Of a stretch of 64,000 nt of DNA, positions 17,234 through 26,081 are shown one piece after another; positions within the stretch are counted from its first letter, which is position 1, and each line of letters opens with the position of its first letter. The position numbers and the translations under genes are program-made. The notes under the pieces were generated by a model. It did no database searches, was not told the origin of the DNA, and saw only the letters and a program-made list of their open reading frames with translations. This stretch comes from DATDIC01 sp963777625 (GTDB lineage: Bacteria; Pseudomonadota; Alphaproteobacteria; Acetobacterales; Acetobacteraceae), in NCBI GenBank assembly GCA_963777625.1, contig CAVZRO010000026.1:372001-436000 (forward strand), in the 5' to 3' direction.

Positions 17234-19266
17234 CCACTCAGCCCCAGTGCCCGCAGCCCGCGCTGCAGCGCAGCGGGTGGAACCGTGAAGCTCGACACAC
17301 CCACGCCGCGCGGATCGTCGTTCGTGCTGGGGCCGCGAATTTCGGCAAGCCGGGCCGAGCGGTTCTGCATCAGCGCGAAAAAGAAATCGTCCGCCCAACC
17401 GATCGGACTCAGCGTAACCACCTTCACGCCGGGCGGCGAATAGATCAGTCCGGTCAGGCCGGATCCCAGCACCGAGATCACCACATCGGCGCGCTGAAAG
17501 ATCGTCACCTGCGCACTGAACGGCAGCTCGGCGATCTCCACGATGCGGATATTCGCCGCCTCCAGCAATGGCCGCAACTCGTCCAGATTGGCAACGCGGC
17601 GGGTCGCCAACTCCCGGCGCAGCAGCGCAATCCGATCACCGCGCGGCTGCGCGGGGATCGCCTGACGCATCGTTTCGACCGCGCCCGGATGCATCATGCG
17701 GTCCGACCACACGGACGACACCGCGAACAGCTCGCGGAACCGGTATCGGTGGCCGACCTCCAGGGCCACCACACGGTCGTCGTTCACGCCATGGAAGCGC
17801 AGCGATTCACGCGCGGTGCGCAGGTGGGGGTCATGCAGGATGTCGGCCGGCAGCCCATAGCTGAACTGCCCCGGGCTGCGCGCTTCCAGGCAGGCCAGCT
17901 TGGGCAGCAATTCGCCGAGCCAGTGCCCCCAGGTCCGCAACCCGTAGCGGCCAAGCACGACCACCGCCCGATCCACCTCCACCTCGGACCCGCATCCCAC
18001 GACAGCTTCGCGTAGCCTCGCTGCGTCCCAGCCGGGGTTCACCTGCTCAGTGGGAACCCACCCTTCACATACTGGGATCAGGTCCTCTCCAGTCGGCACG
18101 GCGACCCAGGTGGAGGATCGAAATCGCCGAAGCTGTACCGGAGCCAGCCGGCAGGAACGCGGCGTGTAAAGCGTCGCCAGAAGATGCCGGCCGAAATCCC
18201 AGTCGAACTCGGTCATGTTGGTTTGGACCAGGCAGGCAGGCACGTCGATCGTGGTTGGGCGCAACAATCGCTGTCCCGGGAGGGTAATGCGTTCCAGCGG
18301 ACTGAGCGTCAGCCGCGTGGACGGATGCGCGCCGCTCGTCAGCCGCCGACCGCTTGTTGCCGCGCTGTTCGTCGTGGCTTTCTGGTCGTCGGAGAACGCC
18401 GCCTCCTGACGCAGCACCGCTTCCGCTGCGTCATGGCGGTCCAGATGGGCAAGCGCCTCGGCGCCCAGCAAATAGGCGCGCCGTTCCTGCGGCACGATGC
18501 GGCGAACGCGTTCCCAACGGTCCGCCGCCGCCGTCCAGTCCTGCCGTTGATGCGCCACCGTCGCGTGCTCGATGGCGATATTCGGATGCTCCGGAAACCG
18601 CTCCGTCCCCGCCGCCAGCAACTGTTCGGCCTCCGCCAGCCGGCTCAGCTCCCGCAACGCCCAGGCTGCCCCAGCCACGCCCTGCGGCTCATGCGGGAAA
18701 CGCGCGCGCACCGCATCCCAGCGGTGCAACGCCGCGTCCCAATTCCCCTGCACATTGGCCAGCAGCGCGTGTTCCGCCGCCGGCCATGCATCGTCGGGAA
18801 ATCGCTCGATAGCCTCGCCCAGCAGCCGTTCGGCTTCATCGAACTGGCGCAGTTCGCGCAACGCGAGCCCACCCCCGACCCAGCCCTGCATCGCCTGTGG
18901 GAAACGGTCGCGCACATGACCCCACCGCTCCGTCGCCGCCTCATACCGGCCGCCGCGCCAGGCGACCCAGGCGAAATCGGTGGCGATCGGCAGGTCGTCG
19001 GGGAACCGGTCACGCCCCTCCGATAACAGGTCCTCCGCTTCCTCCAGCCGCCCACGATCGAGCAAGCCGGCACCCGCCCGGTGCAGCGGTGTCGGATGAT
19101 CGGGGAAACGGGCGCGCAGCTCCTGCCAGATGCGCAGGGCGGTCGCCATGTCGTTGCGGACGAAAGCGTCGTGCGCCGCATCCAGGCCGTCTTCCAGCCG
19201 CGAGAACCCGGCTGGTTCCACCTCGGCAGCCCCCATCGGCGCCGGGTCGGACGCGCCGGCGCTCAT
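17230..19266 (-). CDS. TPR-repeat protein with GT61 (DUF563) glycosyltransferase domain
   Basis: A 678-aa two-part protein. Residues about 20-300 are helical tetratricopeptide-like repeats with a recurring W-x-x-(V/A)-R-x-R-FP-x unit (for example RWGHVRDRFPQ, RWDAVRARFPH, RWERVRRIVPQ). Residues about 340-678 form a GT61 domain: TWGHWLGELLPKL, then a late ISVLGSGLTGLIYSPPGVKV, which carries the family's H/D-x-G-W and G-A-x-L-N-like signatures in variant form. GT61 enzymes transfer xylose, GlcNAc or similar sugars to glycans or proteins. No signal peptide is seen. It is translationally coupled to the beta-helix protein. Confidence 0.85.
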   Translation of the reverse strand: MSAGASDPAPMGAAEVEPAGFSRLEDGLDAAHDAFVRNDMATALRIWQELRARFPDHPTPLHRAGAGLLDRGRLEEAEDLLSEGRDRFPDDLPIATDFAWVAWRGGRYEAATERWGHVRDRFPQAMQGWVGGGLALRELRQFDEAERLLGEAIERFPDDAWPAAEHALLANVQGNWDAALHRWDAVRARFPHEPQGVAGAAWALRELSRLAEAEQLLAAGTERFPEHPNIAIEHATVAHQRQDWTAAADRWERVRRIVPQERRAYLLGAEALAHLDRHDAAEAVLRQEAAFSDDQKATTNSAATSGRRLTSGAHPSTRLTLSPLERITLPGQRLLRPTTIDVPACLVQTNMTEFDWDFGRHLLATLYTPRSCRLAPVQLRRFRSSTWVAVPTGEDLIPVCEGWVPTEQVNPGWDAARLREAVVGCGSEVEVDRAVVVLGRYGLRTWGHWLGELLPKLACLEARSPGQFSYGLPADILHDPHLRTARESLRFHGVNDDRVVALEVGHRYRFRELFAVSSVWSDRMMHPGAVETMRQAIPAQPRGDRIALLRRELATRRVANLDELRPLLEAANIRIVEIAELPFSAQVTIFQRADVVISVLGSGLTGLIYSPPGVKVVTLSPIGWADDFFFALMQNRSARLAEIRGPSTNDDPRGVGVSSFTVPPAALQRGLRALGLSG

Positions 19267-19302
19267 GCAACGAAAGCCAGGCGCGGCATAAGCACGACAG
19301 TG

Positions 19303-20067
19303 TCAGGCAAGCCGGCCGGAGCAGACGAAATGCGGGTTCTCCCAGCCCGGCTTGCCATACGTCAGGTCCGCGCCGTCCAGGCGGCGCACCGTACCGCCCG
19401 CCGCTTCCAGCAGCGCCTGCGGCGCGGCGGTGTCCCATTCCATCGTGCGGCCGAAGCGCGGATACAGATCGGCGCGCCCTTCGGCCAGCCGGCAGAACTT
19501 CACCGCGGAGCCGAAATTGATCACCTCCGCGATCTTCCGGCCGGCCAGAAACGCATCCAGCCGGCTCTGGTCGCCGTGATAGCGGCTGGCGAGCACGGTC
19601 AGCCCCTGCTCCGGCGGACGTCGAGCGGCAATCGGCACCTCGCCGCCGCGCGTCCGTTTCCAGGCGCCCTGCCCGACGATGCCGCCGAACAGCTCATGCA
19701 TCGCCGGTACGGCAACCACGCCGAGATAGGCGCGACCGTCCCGCACCAGGCCAATATTCACCGCAAACTCGTTGTTGCCGGCAGTGAACTCCCTGGTTCC
19801 ATCGAGCGGGTCCACCAGCCAGTATTGCGCTGTCGGTGCGGTGATACGGCCGGCGGCAACTTCTTCCTCGGCAATCACCGGCATATCGGGACAGGCGTGG
19901 CGCAAGCCCTTCACGATGATCGCCTCCGCCTTGTGATCCGCCTCCGTCACCGGCGATTTGTCCTCCTTGCGTTGCACGTCGAAGCCATGCGCGCGCACAG
20001 CCAGGATCGCTTCGCCGGCCTCGAGGGCAAGACCGGCGGCGAGGGAAAGCAGAGATGCGTCGTCCAT
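19303..20067 (-). CDS. cysQ: 3'(2'),5'-bisphosphate nucleotidase CysQ (inositol monophosphatase family)
   Basis: Mg-dependent phosphatase of 254 aa that removes the 3'-phosphate of PAP formed in sulfate assimilation. The metal-binding motifs are visible: VTEADHKAE and VIAEEEVA, the central LVDPLDGTREFTAGNNEFAV (about residues 84-103), and MEWDTAAPQALLEAAGG near the C-terminus. The DGTREF variant is characteristic of CysQ rather than SuhB or HisN, although those relatives cannot be excluded completely. It lies 36 nt from the GT61 gene start on the same strand, and may belong to the same transcript. Confidence 0.88.
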   Translation of the reverse strand: MDDASLLSLAAGLALEAGEAILAVRAHGFDVQRKEDKSPVTEADHKAEAIIVKGLRHACPDMPVIAEEEVAAGRITAPTAQYWLVDPLDGTREFTAGNNEFAVNIGLVRDGRAYLGVVAVPAMHELFGGIVGQGAWKRTRGGEVPIAARRPPEQGLTVLASRYHGDQSRLDAFLAGRKIAEVINFGSAVKFCRLAEGRADLYPRFGRTMEWDTAAPQALLEAAGGTVRRLDGADLTYGKPGWENPHFVCSGRLA

Positions 20068-20127
20068 CCGCCGGGTTTACCGGCCCGTGGCCGGCATCAC
20101 AACGACGAACCGTCGGGCTCCGTCACT

Positions 20128-21021
20128 TCAGCGCCGATAGCGCAGCGCATCCACCAGCATTGCGAAGGCCGGCGTGGGTTGACGCCGGCTGGGGTAATAG
20201 AGGTGATACCCCGGAAAGGGCTCGCACCAGTCGGTCAGCACCCGAACGAGCCGCCCCGCGGCAACATGCGCTTCCACTTGCTCCTCGGGCAGATAGGCCA
20301 GTCCGAGGCCCGCCAAGGCCGCCTGAAGGGCCAGCGCGGTCGTATTGAACACGAGTTGCCCCTCGACCCGAACCCGCAGCTCGCGGCCATCCTTGCCGAA
20401 CTCCCAGGCGTAGAGGCCACCCAGGGTCGGCAGACGAAGGTTGATGCAGCGGTGCACGGTCAGGTCCTGCGGCGTTCGCGGCGGCGGCTGCCTGGCGAAG
20501 CAGGACGGCGCGCCGACCACCGCCATGCGCATGTCCGGGCCGATGCGCACCGCGATCATGTCCTTCGCAACCATCTCGCCGGAGCGAACCCCGGCGTCGT
20601 ATCGCTCGGCGACAATGTCGGTCAGGCCGTAGTCGATGACCAGTTCCACGTTGATATCCGGATAGTCGGGCAGCAGCTTCGCCAGGGCAGGCAACAGGAC
20701 TACACTGGCTGCGTGTTCGTGCGTGGTGATGCGGATGGTGCCGGCAGGCTTCTCGCGCAGCTCACTCAGTGCGGCCAGCCCGGCGTCGATCTCGTCGAGC
20801 GCCGGCCCCACGGCAAGCAGCAGGCGTTCGCCAGCCTCGGTCGGCGCAACGCTGCGGGTGGTGCGGGTCAGCAAGCGAACCCCGAGCCGTGCCTCGAGGC
20901 CACGGAGGGTCTGGCTCAGCGCCGACTGTGACACCCCAAGCTGCGCGGCGGCGCGGGTGAAGCTGCGCTCCCTCGCCACGGCGAGAAAGGCGAGAAGGTC
21001 ATTGAGATCCGTCCGCGGCAT
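20128..21021 (-). CDS. LysR-family transcriptional regulator
   Basis: A 297-aa LysR regulator. The winged helix-turn-helix covers residues 5-62, with RSFTRAAAQLGVSQSALSQT (residues 19-38), then the linker and the effector-binding domain. It is transcribed away from the cupin gene; the two starts are about 100 nt apart, the classical arrangement in which a LysR protein controls its divergent neighbour and itself. The likely targets are the cupin, DUF2255, aldo-keto reductase and SDR genes. The inducer is unknown. Confidence 0.92.
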   Translation of the reverse strand: MPRTDLNDLLAFLAVARERSFTRAAAQLGVSQSALSQTLRGLEARLGVRLLTRTTRSVAPTEAGERLLLAVGPALDEIDAGLAALSELREKPAGTIRITTHEHAASVVLLPALAKLLPDYPDINVELVIDYGLTDIVAERYDAGVRSGEMVAKDMIAVRIGPDMRMAVVGAPSCFARQPPPRTPQDLTVHRCINLRLPTLGGLYAWEFGKDGRELRVRVEGQLVFNTTALALQAALAGLGLAYLPEEQVEAHVAAGRLVRVLTDWCEPFPGYHLYYPSRRQPTPAFAMLVDALRYRR

Positions 21022-21123
21022 TCAGAAGTCCCGCTTATCAGTTCATGCGGGTTCTACCGCCTAATCGCCGATGGCCGGAGCCCTTACCTGATCACGCGAA
21101 TGATGAGCAAAGGAGAAGACGCG

Positions 21124-21534
21124 ATGGAAATCAATCGAGCGGGCTCGCAGCCCTCCGCCAACGGACCGGTGGAATGGTTCACCGGCGCTGTCCGTATTGA
21201 TCGGCTGTTTAGCCCACCCGACCCGGCCCGGGTTGCTGGCGCCCTGGTGACATTCGAGCCGGGCGCCCGCACCGCGTGGCACACGCATCCGCTCGGCCAG
21301 ACCCTGATCGTGACCGTCGGTCGCGGCTGGGTGCAGCGCGAAGGCGGTCCGGTTGAGGAGGTCCGGCCCGGCGACGTGGTCTGGTTTCCGCCGGGCGAGA
21401 AGCACTGGCACGGCGCCTCGGCCACCACGGCGATGAGCCACATCGCAATCCAGGAAGGGCTCAACGGCAAAGTCGTCGATTGGATGGAAAAGGTTACCGA
21501 CGAACAATACCGGGCCGGATCGAAGACCAACTAG
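21124..21534 (+). CDS. Cupin-domain protein (carboxymuconolactone-decarboxylase-associated type)
   Basis: Small single-domain beta-barrel protein, 136 aa. The first metal motif reads ARTAWHTHPLGQTLIVTVGR and the second is FPPGEKHWHGASATTAMSHI; the His residues in WHTHPLGQ and KHWHG are the likely ligands. Proteins with this exact layout occur next to LysR, aldo-keto reductase and SDR genes in many proteobacteria and have no established activity. AGGAG at 21111-21115 supports the ATG at 21124 rather than 21100. It is the first gene of a four-gene run opposite a LysR regulator. Confidence 0.88.
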   Translation: MEINRAGSQPSANGPVEWFTGAVRIDRLFSPPDPARVAGALVTFEPGARTAWHTHPLGQTLIVTVGRGWVQREGGPVEEVRPGDVVWFPPGEKHWHGASATTAMSHIAIQEGLNGKVVDWMEKVTDEQYRAGSKTN

Positions 21535-21559
21535 GAGGCGTCATCAAAGGCGAACTGCC

Positions 21560-21934
21560 ATGTCAAAATGGACGAGCGACGAGCTGAACAAGATCGGCGG
21601 CGCGGACGAACTGGAGATCGCCTCGCTCCGACGCGACGGAACGTTGCGCAAGCCAGTGACAATCTGGGTCGTGCGGGTTGGCGACGAGCTTTACGTTCGA
21701 TCCGCTTACGGGCCCACCGCCGCCTGGTTCCGCGGCACCCAGCTTCACCATGAAGGCCGCATCAACGCCGGTGGCATTCAGAAAGACGTCCTGTTCGAGG
21801 ACGCCGATGCCGCCGTGGGTGACCAGATCGACGCCGCTTACCGCAGCAAGTATCGCCGTCATGGCGCACAATACGTCGATCCGATGGTAGCCCCCGGGGC
21901 GCGAGCCACGACAATCAGGTTAGTGCCGCGTTGA
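21560..21934 (+). CDS. DUF2255 family protein
   Basis: A 124-aa protein, MSKWTSDELNKIGGADELEI at the start, then TIWVVRVGDELYVRSAYG and FEDADAAVGDQIDAAYRSKY. This pattern fits DUF2255, a split-barrel-like family related to flavin-nitroreductase/F420-binding proteins; no function is established. It starts 25 nt after the cupin gene and is likely co-transcribed with it. The first 10 residues overlap no other feature and a ribosome site is not obvious. Confidence 0.85.
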   Translation: MSKWTSDELNKIGGADELEIASLRRDGTLRKPVTIWVVRVGDELYVRSAYGPTAAWFRGTQLHHEGRINAGGIQKDVLFEDADAAVGDQIDAAYRSKYRRHGAQYVDPMVAPGARATTIRLVPR

Positions 21935-21978
21935 GCGGCCACATGACGGGTTGATTATCAGTCAAAGGAACGAAACCA

Positions 21979-22971
21979 ATGCAGAAGCGCAAACTCGGAA
22001 GCGGCAAGCTGGAAGTCTCGGCTATTGGACTCGGCTGCATGGGGCTGAGTTTTGGCTATGGCCCCGCTACTGACACACGGGATGCGATCAAGCTGATCCG
22101 GACTGCCGTCGAGCGCGGCGTCACCTTCTTCGACACCGCGGAGGTCTACGGGCCGTTCGCGAACGAAGAGCTTGTCGGCGAAGCCCTCGCTCCTGTTCGT
22201 GAGCAGGTCGTGATCGCCACCAAGTTCGCGTTCGATATCGATCCCGCCACGCGCCAACAGCGGGGCCTGAACAGCCGCCCGGAGCACATCAAGCAGGTCG
22301 CCGAAGCCTCGCTCAAGCGGCTCAAAACTGACGTTATCGATCTTTTCTACCAGCATCGCGTCGATCCGAATGTGCCGATCGAGGACGTGGCAGGCGCGGT
22401 GAAGGAGCTTATCCGAGAAGGCAAGGTCAAGCACTTCGGACTGTCTGAGCCGGGCGTACAAACAATCCGTCGTGCTCACGCAATCCAGCCGGTGACCGCG
22501 GTTCAGAGCGAATATTCACTGTGGTGGCGACACCCCGAGGAAGCAGTGCTGCCGGCGCTTGAGGAACTTGGCATCGGCTTCGTCCCGTTCAGTCCGCTCG
22601 GAAAGGGCTTCCTGACGGGCGCGATCACCGAGGATACGAAGTTCGACAGCAGCGATTTCCGCAACCTCGTGCCCCGCTTCACGCCAGAGGCTCGAAGGGC
22701 GAACCAGGGCCTGGTTGATGTGGTCGGCAAGATTGCAGCGCGGAAGCAGGTGACGCCTGCCCAGATAGCGCTCGCCTGGCTGCTTGCTCAGAAGCCGTGG
22801 ATCGTCCCGATCCCTGGCACCACGAAGCTGCATCGCCTGGACGAGAACATCGGAGCGGCGAGCGTGGAGCTGACGTCCGAGGATCTCCGCACCATCGACA
22901 ACGCCGTGTCCAAGATCACCGTGCAAGGGGCTCGATACCCCGAGCACCTGGAGCAGATGACCGGCCGCTGA
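21979..22971 (+). CDS. Aldo/keto reductase
   Basis: NADPH-dependent carbonyl reductase, 330 aa, TIM-barrel. The N-terminus LGSGKLEVSAIGLGCMGLSF, the catalytic Tyr in FFDTAEVYGPFANEELVG (about residue 57) and Lys in VVIATKFAFD (about residue 84) are intact; the coenzyme end has IPIPGTTKLHRLDEN-like IVPIPGTTKLHRLDENIGAA. It belongs to the AKR branch of perakine reductase-like, quinone- or aldehyde-reducing enzymes. It is third in the run after cupin and DUF2255, and is followed by an SDR, suggesting stress-inducible carbonyl detoxification under LysR control. Confidence 0.93.
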   Translation: MQKRKLGSGKLEVSAIGLGCMGLSFGYGPATDTRDAIKLIRTAVERGVTFFDTAEVYGPFANEELVGEALAPVREQVVIATKFAFDIDPATRQQRGLNSRPEHIKQVAEASLKRLKTDVIDLFYQHRVDPNVPIEDVAGAVKELIREGKVKHFGLSEPGVQTIRRAHAIQPVTAVQSEYSLWWRHPEEAVLPALEELGIGFVPFSPLGKGFLTGAITEDTKFDSSDFRNLVPRFTPEARRANQGLVDVVGKIAARKQVTPAQIALAWLLAQKPWIVPIPGTTKLHRLDENIGAASVELTSEDLRTIDNAVSKITVQGARYPEHLEQMTGR

Positions 22972-23001
22972 GCGGAGGTCATGACAGCAGGAGTGAAGAC
23001 C

Positions 23002-23745
23002 ATGAGCAATAACATCGAAGGGAAAGTCGTCGTCATCACCGGCGCAAGCAGCGGGCTGGGCGAGGCAACCGCCCGGGCTCTGTCCGCACAGGGCGCAAGC
23101 GTTGCGCTGGGTGCGCGGCGCAACAATCGGATCGAGTCACTGGCGAGCGAGCTGACCGCGGGCGGCGGCAAGGCAATCGCGGTCACCACGGATGTCACCG
23201 ACCGCGCACAGGTGAAGCAACTGGTGGACGCTGCCGTGGCGGCCTACGGGCGGGTTGACGTCATGATCAACAACGCCGGACTGATGCCGTTTTCGCCACT
23301 TGAGCGGTTGAAGGTGGAGGAGTGGGACCGCACCATCGACGTGAACATCAAGGGGGTGCTGTACGGCATCGCCGCCGCCCTGCCGCACATGAAAGCGCAG
23401 CGCAGCGGCCACATCATCAATGTTTCCTCTGTTGCAGGACACAAGGTCGGACCTGCCGGCGCCGTCTATGCCGCGACGAAACACGCGGTCCGGGTGATTT
23501 CGGAGGGGCTGCGGCAGGAAGTAAAGCCGTACAACATCCGCAGCACGATCATCTCGCCGGGCATGGTCGCGACCGAGCTGGTTGACAGCATCACGGAACC
23601 CGACATCGCTGAGGCCGTGCGAAAGCGCTACGAAGGCGCCATTCCCGCTGCGTCCTTCGCAAACATCGTCGCATTCGCGATCAGTCAGCCGGATGACGTG
23701 GATATCAACGAGATCCTGTTCCGGCCGACAAGCCAGGAATACTGA
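23002..23745 (+). CDS. Short-chain dehydrogenase/reductase
   Basis: Classical SDR of 247 aa. It has the coenzyme motif TGASSGLGEA (about residues 14-23), NNAG at about residue 89, the catalytic Ser in INVSSVAGHK and the YxxxK pair in VYAATKHAV (Tyr at about residue 157). The ATG at 23002 is chosen because AGGAG at 22989-22993 is 8 nt upstream; an ATG at 22981 lacks one. The C-terminus EILFRPTSQEY is typical of the serine/clavulanate-type SDR subgroup. It closes the LysR-associated run and meets a second, oppositely oriented LysR gene. Confidence 0.93.
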   Translation: MSNNIEGKVVVITGASSGLGEATARALSAQGASVALGARRNNRIESLASELTAGGGKAIAVTTDVTDRAQVKQLVDAAVAAYGRVDVMINNAGLMPFSPLERLKVEEWDRTIDVNIKGVLYGIAAALPHMKAQRSGHIINVSSVAGHKVGPAGAVYAATKHAVRVISEGLRQEVKPYNIRSTIISPGMVATELVDSITEPDIAEAVRKRYEGAIPAASFANIVAFAISQPDDVDINEILFRPTSQEY

Positions 23746-23766
23746 GAGGACGGATCCACCGTAGGG

Positions 23767-24672
23767 TCACAGCGACGTCAGTCTCTCCCGCAGGCGGCCG
23801 GCGGCAAAATCCAGGAAGACCCGCATCTTCGAGGGGAGCGCCTCGCGCCCGGCATGAACCAGGTGAACCGGAAGTGGCTCCACCTCGAACTCCGCCAGGA
23901 TTATCCGCAGCGATCCGTCACGCAGTGCGTCGGCGCACTGGTAGTGGAGCACGCGAGTCGCGCCGACGCCTCGGGCCGCGGCCCAGACTGCCGCCTCGGC
24001 CGTCGAGACCGACAGCCGAGGCCGGATTGACACGTCGGCGGTTCGTTTCGCGCCCTTCAACCGGAACGGCCAGGCCAGGGCCGGTGATTGGAAGTCGAAC
24101 CCGACACAAGGCAGCGTGGCCAAATCCTCCGGCATTCTGGGCGTACCATGCTCAGCGAGCAGGTTCGGGCTGGCGCACACGACCCTTCGCATCGAGCCGA
24201 TACGAGTGGCGACCATGGTGCTGTCCGGCAGCGGACCGATCCGTGCCGCCATATCGACGTGATCATCGTTCAGGTGAAGGTTCCGGTCCGACAGCCTCAG
24301 TCGAACGTTGATCTCCGGGTAGGCGGCAAGGAAGTCGGTTACGACAGGAAGGATGTGCAGACGGCCGAACAGGATCGGAGCGGTCAGGATCAGCTCGCCA
24401 CGGGGGGCGTGGAATTCGCCGGCCGCGATCCGCTCCGTTTCGTCGATCTCTTCCAGAATGCGCCTGGCCGAAGCTGAATAGACGACGCCCGCGTCGGTGA
24501 GCGCCACTTTGCGGGTGGTACGAACCAGAAGTCTGGTTCCCAGGTGGGACTCGAGCTCGTTCACTTTCCGGCTGATGGTTGCCAGCGGCATGCGCAACTC
24601 CCGGCTGGCGGCGGAGAAACTGCCTTTTTCGACGACCTGCAGCAGGATCGTCATGGCTTCGAGCCGGTCCAT
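23767..24672 (-). CDS. LysR-family transcriptional regulator (second)
   Basis: A 301-aa LysR regulator. The start at 24672 is supported by GGTGGA 6 nt upstream; the open frame continues upstream but without protein-like sequence. The helix-turn-helix is at residues 18-37 (GSFSAASRELRMPLATISRK). The effector domain has the usual DHVDMAARIGPLPDSTMVAT segment of AaeR/DmlR-like members. It is convergent with the SDR and divergent from the flavin-binding protein gene starting at 24842, so it could control either neighbour; the two LysR genes bracket the oxidoreductase cluster. Confidence 0.92.
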   Translation of the reverse strand: MDRLEAMTILLQVVEKGSFSAASRELRMPLATISRKVNELESHLGTRLLVRTTRKVALTDAGVVYSASARRILEEIDETERIAAGEFHAPRGELILTAPILFGRLHILPVVTDFLAAYPEINVRLRLSDRNLHLNDDHVDMAARIGPLPDSTMVATRIGSMRRVVCASPNLLAEHGTPRMPEDLATLPCVGFDFQSPALAWPFRLKGAKRTADVSIRPRLSVSTAEAAVWAAARGVGATRVLHYQCADALRDGSLRIILAEFEVEPLPVHLVHAGREALPSKMRVFLDFAAGRLRERLTSL

Positions 24673-24841
24673 GATTATTCCACCAGATGAGAGGCGAGTT
24701 CCCAATCTTAGCTGATTATCTTTTGTGCTGGGACGTACTACCTCCGCTCCCCACACGAACCGCTTCCCGGTTCCGACTCTGGACGGAGAAACCAGTGTCC
24801 GGCTGCCGGGCCGCCGTTCTCGCGCGCACAGGAGCCTTATC

Positions 24842-25474
24842 ATGTCGCACGGATTCCTCGACGTTGCCGCGACACCAAGTGTCCGCGCCACCCAGACTGC
24901 GATGGGCAGTGACCGGGTCTGGCAGGAGTTCAAGGGCCATCGCGAGTTCGACGCCTTCACGGCCAACGAAGCCGCCTTCATCGCCCAGCGCGACAGTTTC
25001 TACATGGCGACGGTTTCGGAAACCGGCTGGCCTTATGTCCAGCACCGCGGCGGACCTGCCGGCTTCCTGAAAATCGTGAACGAAAAGACGCTGGGCTTCG
25101 CCGATTATCGCGGCAATCGCCAGTATATCAGCGTCGGCAATCTCGCCGCCGACGATCGCGCCGCACTGATCCTGGTGGATTATGCGCGCAGAGCCCGTCT
25201 CAAGATCTATGCACATGTCGAAGCCATTCCGCTCGATGCCAACCCGGCGCTGGCGCAGCTTCTTGTGGAGCCGGGCTACAAGGCCAGGCCCGAACGGATC
25301 CTGTTGCTGCATCTCGTTGCGTTCGACTGGAATTGCTCGCAGCATATCACTCCACGATTCACCGAGATGGAGATTGCGGACGCGATCCAGCCGCTACGCG
25401 ATCGCCTGACCGCGCTGGAGGCTGAAAATGCCGCGTTGCGAGCGAAGCTTGCCATGCAAGAAGGAGAACGATGA
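24842..25474 (+). CDS. Pyridoxamine 5'-phosphate oxidase-family (FMN-binding split-barrel) protein
   Basis: A 210-aa split-barrel protein; the domain includes FYMATVSETGWPYVQHRGGP and ADYRGNRQYISVGNLAADDR, which bind FMN in this family. A C-terminal helix with leucine repeats (LRDRLTALEAENAALRAKLA) looks like a short coiled coil. AGGAG at 24830-24834 fixes the ATG at 24842. It overlaps the next gene by ATGA, so the two are coupled. The enzymatic role is unknown; family members reduce or detoxify small molecules. Confidence 0.88.
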   Translation: MSHGFLDVAATPSVRATQTAMGSDRVWQEFKGHREFDAFTANEAAFIAQRDSFYMATVSETGWPYVQHRGGPAGFLKIVNEKTLGFADYRGNRQYISVGNLAADDRAALILVDYARRARLKIYAHVEAIPLDANPALAQLLVEPGYKARPERILLLHLVAFDWNCSQHITPRFTEMEIADAIQPLRDRLTALEAENAALRAKLAMQEGER

Positions 25475-25947
25475 TGGAGACTGAACGCCCACCGCTGCCG
25501 CCGTTCACCACGGTCGAGGCCGCCGCGCGGAAGGTGCGCCTTGCCGAGGATGCGTGGAACGGCCGCGATCCTGAGCGCGTGGCGCTGGGCTATACACGGG
25601 ACAGTCACTGGCGGAACCGGGCCGAGTTCCTGCAAGGCCGCGACGAGATCGTCGCCTTCCTGGTCCGGAAATGGAAGCGGGAGCTCGACTATCGTCTTAT
25701 CAAGGAGCTATGGGGGTTCCGCGAAAACCGTATCGCGGTTCGCTTCGCCTACGAATGGCATGACGACAGCGGCAACTGGTTTCGTTCCTATGGCAACGAG
25801 CTGTGGGAGTTCGATGACCGCGGTCTGATGCGTCGCCGCGTCGCCAGCATCAATGACGCTCCGATCACCGAGAATGAGCGCAAATATCATTGGCCGCAGG
25901 GGCGGCGGCCCGACGATCACCCGTCGCTGAACGACCTTGGGCTGTAA
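25471..25947 (+). CDS. Nuclear transport factor 2-like protein (DUF1348)
   Basis: A 158-aa cone-fold protein. The sequence ARKVRLAEDAWNGRDPERVA, HWRNRAEFLQGRDEIVAFL and RFAYEWHDDSGNWFRSYGNE follow the DUF1348/NTF2-like pattern closely. Proteins of this group are hydrolase- or isomerase-like but without assigned activity. It is translationally coupled to the preceding flavin-binding protein; an AAGGAGA precedes the tandem ATG codons, either of which could initiate. Confidence 0.88.
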   Translation: MMETERPPLPPFTTVEAAARKVRLAEDAWNGRDPERVALGYTRDSHWRNRAEFLQGRDEIVAFLVRKWKRELDYRLIKELWGFRENRIAVRFAYEWHDDSGNWFRSYGNELWEFDDRGLMRRRVASINDAPITENERKYHWPQGRRPDDHPSLNDLGL

Positions 25948-25988
25948 TATCAAGCGCCCTATTGGTCGAGTCGCCGCACGCCCCCCTA

Positions 25989-26020
25989 TCCCCCTCCCGC
26001 AAGCCCTTGCGGGAGGGGGA
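25989..26020. repeat. Perfect 15-bp-arm palindrome
   Basis: Perfect inverted repeat: the arm TCCCCCTCCCGCAAG (25989-26003) is followed by CC and its full complement (26006-26020). It lies between the NTF2-like gene and the GT9 gene, has no T-run, and resembles dispersed intergenic palindromes more than a terminator. Confidence 0.8.
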
Positions 26021-26081
26021 TAAGGGTCAGCCTCGGGGCTTTCTTCCCTCGGGCGGCCGTTTCGGGTAAGCGCCGGCGGCG

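Noticed and set aside
17230..17398. N-terminal extension of the beta-helix protein by 55 residues
   Set aside because: It overlaps the coding end of the GT61 gene in another frame; the GTG at 17233 next to the Tat-like leader is the sensible start.
19081..20931. Long plus-strand open frame of about 616 codons
   Set aside because: It is antisense to the GT61, cysQ and LysR genes, which all have clear family motifs on the minus strand.
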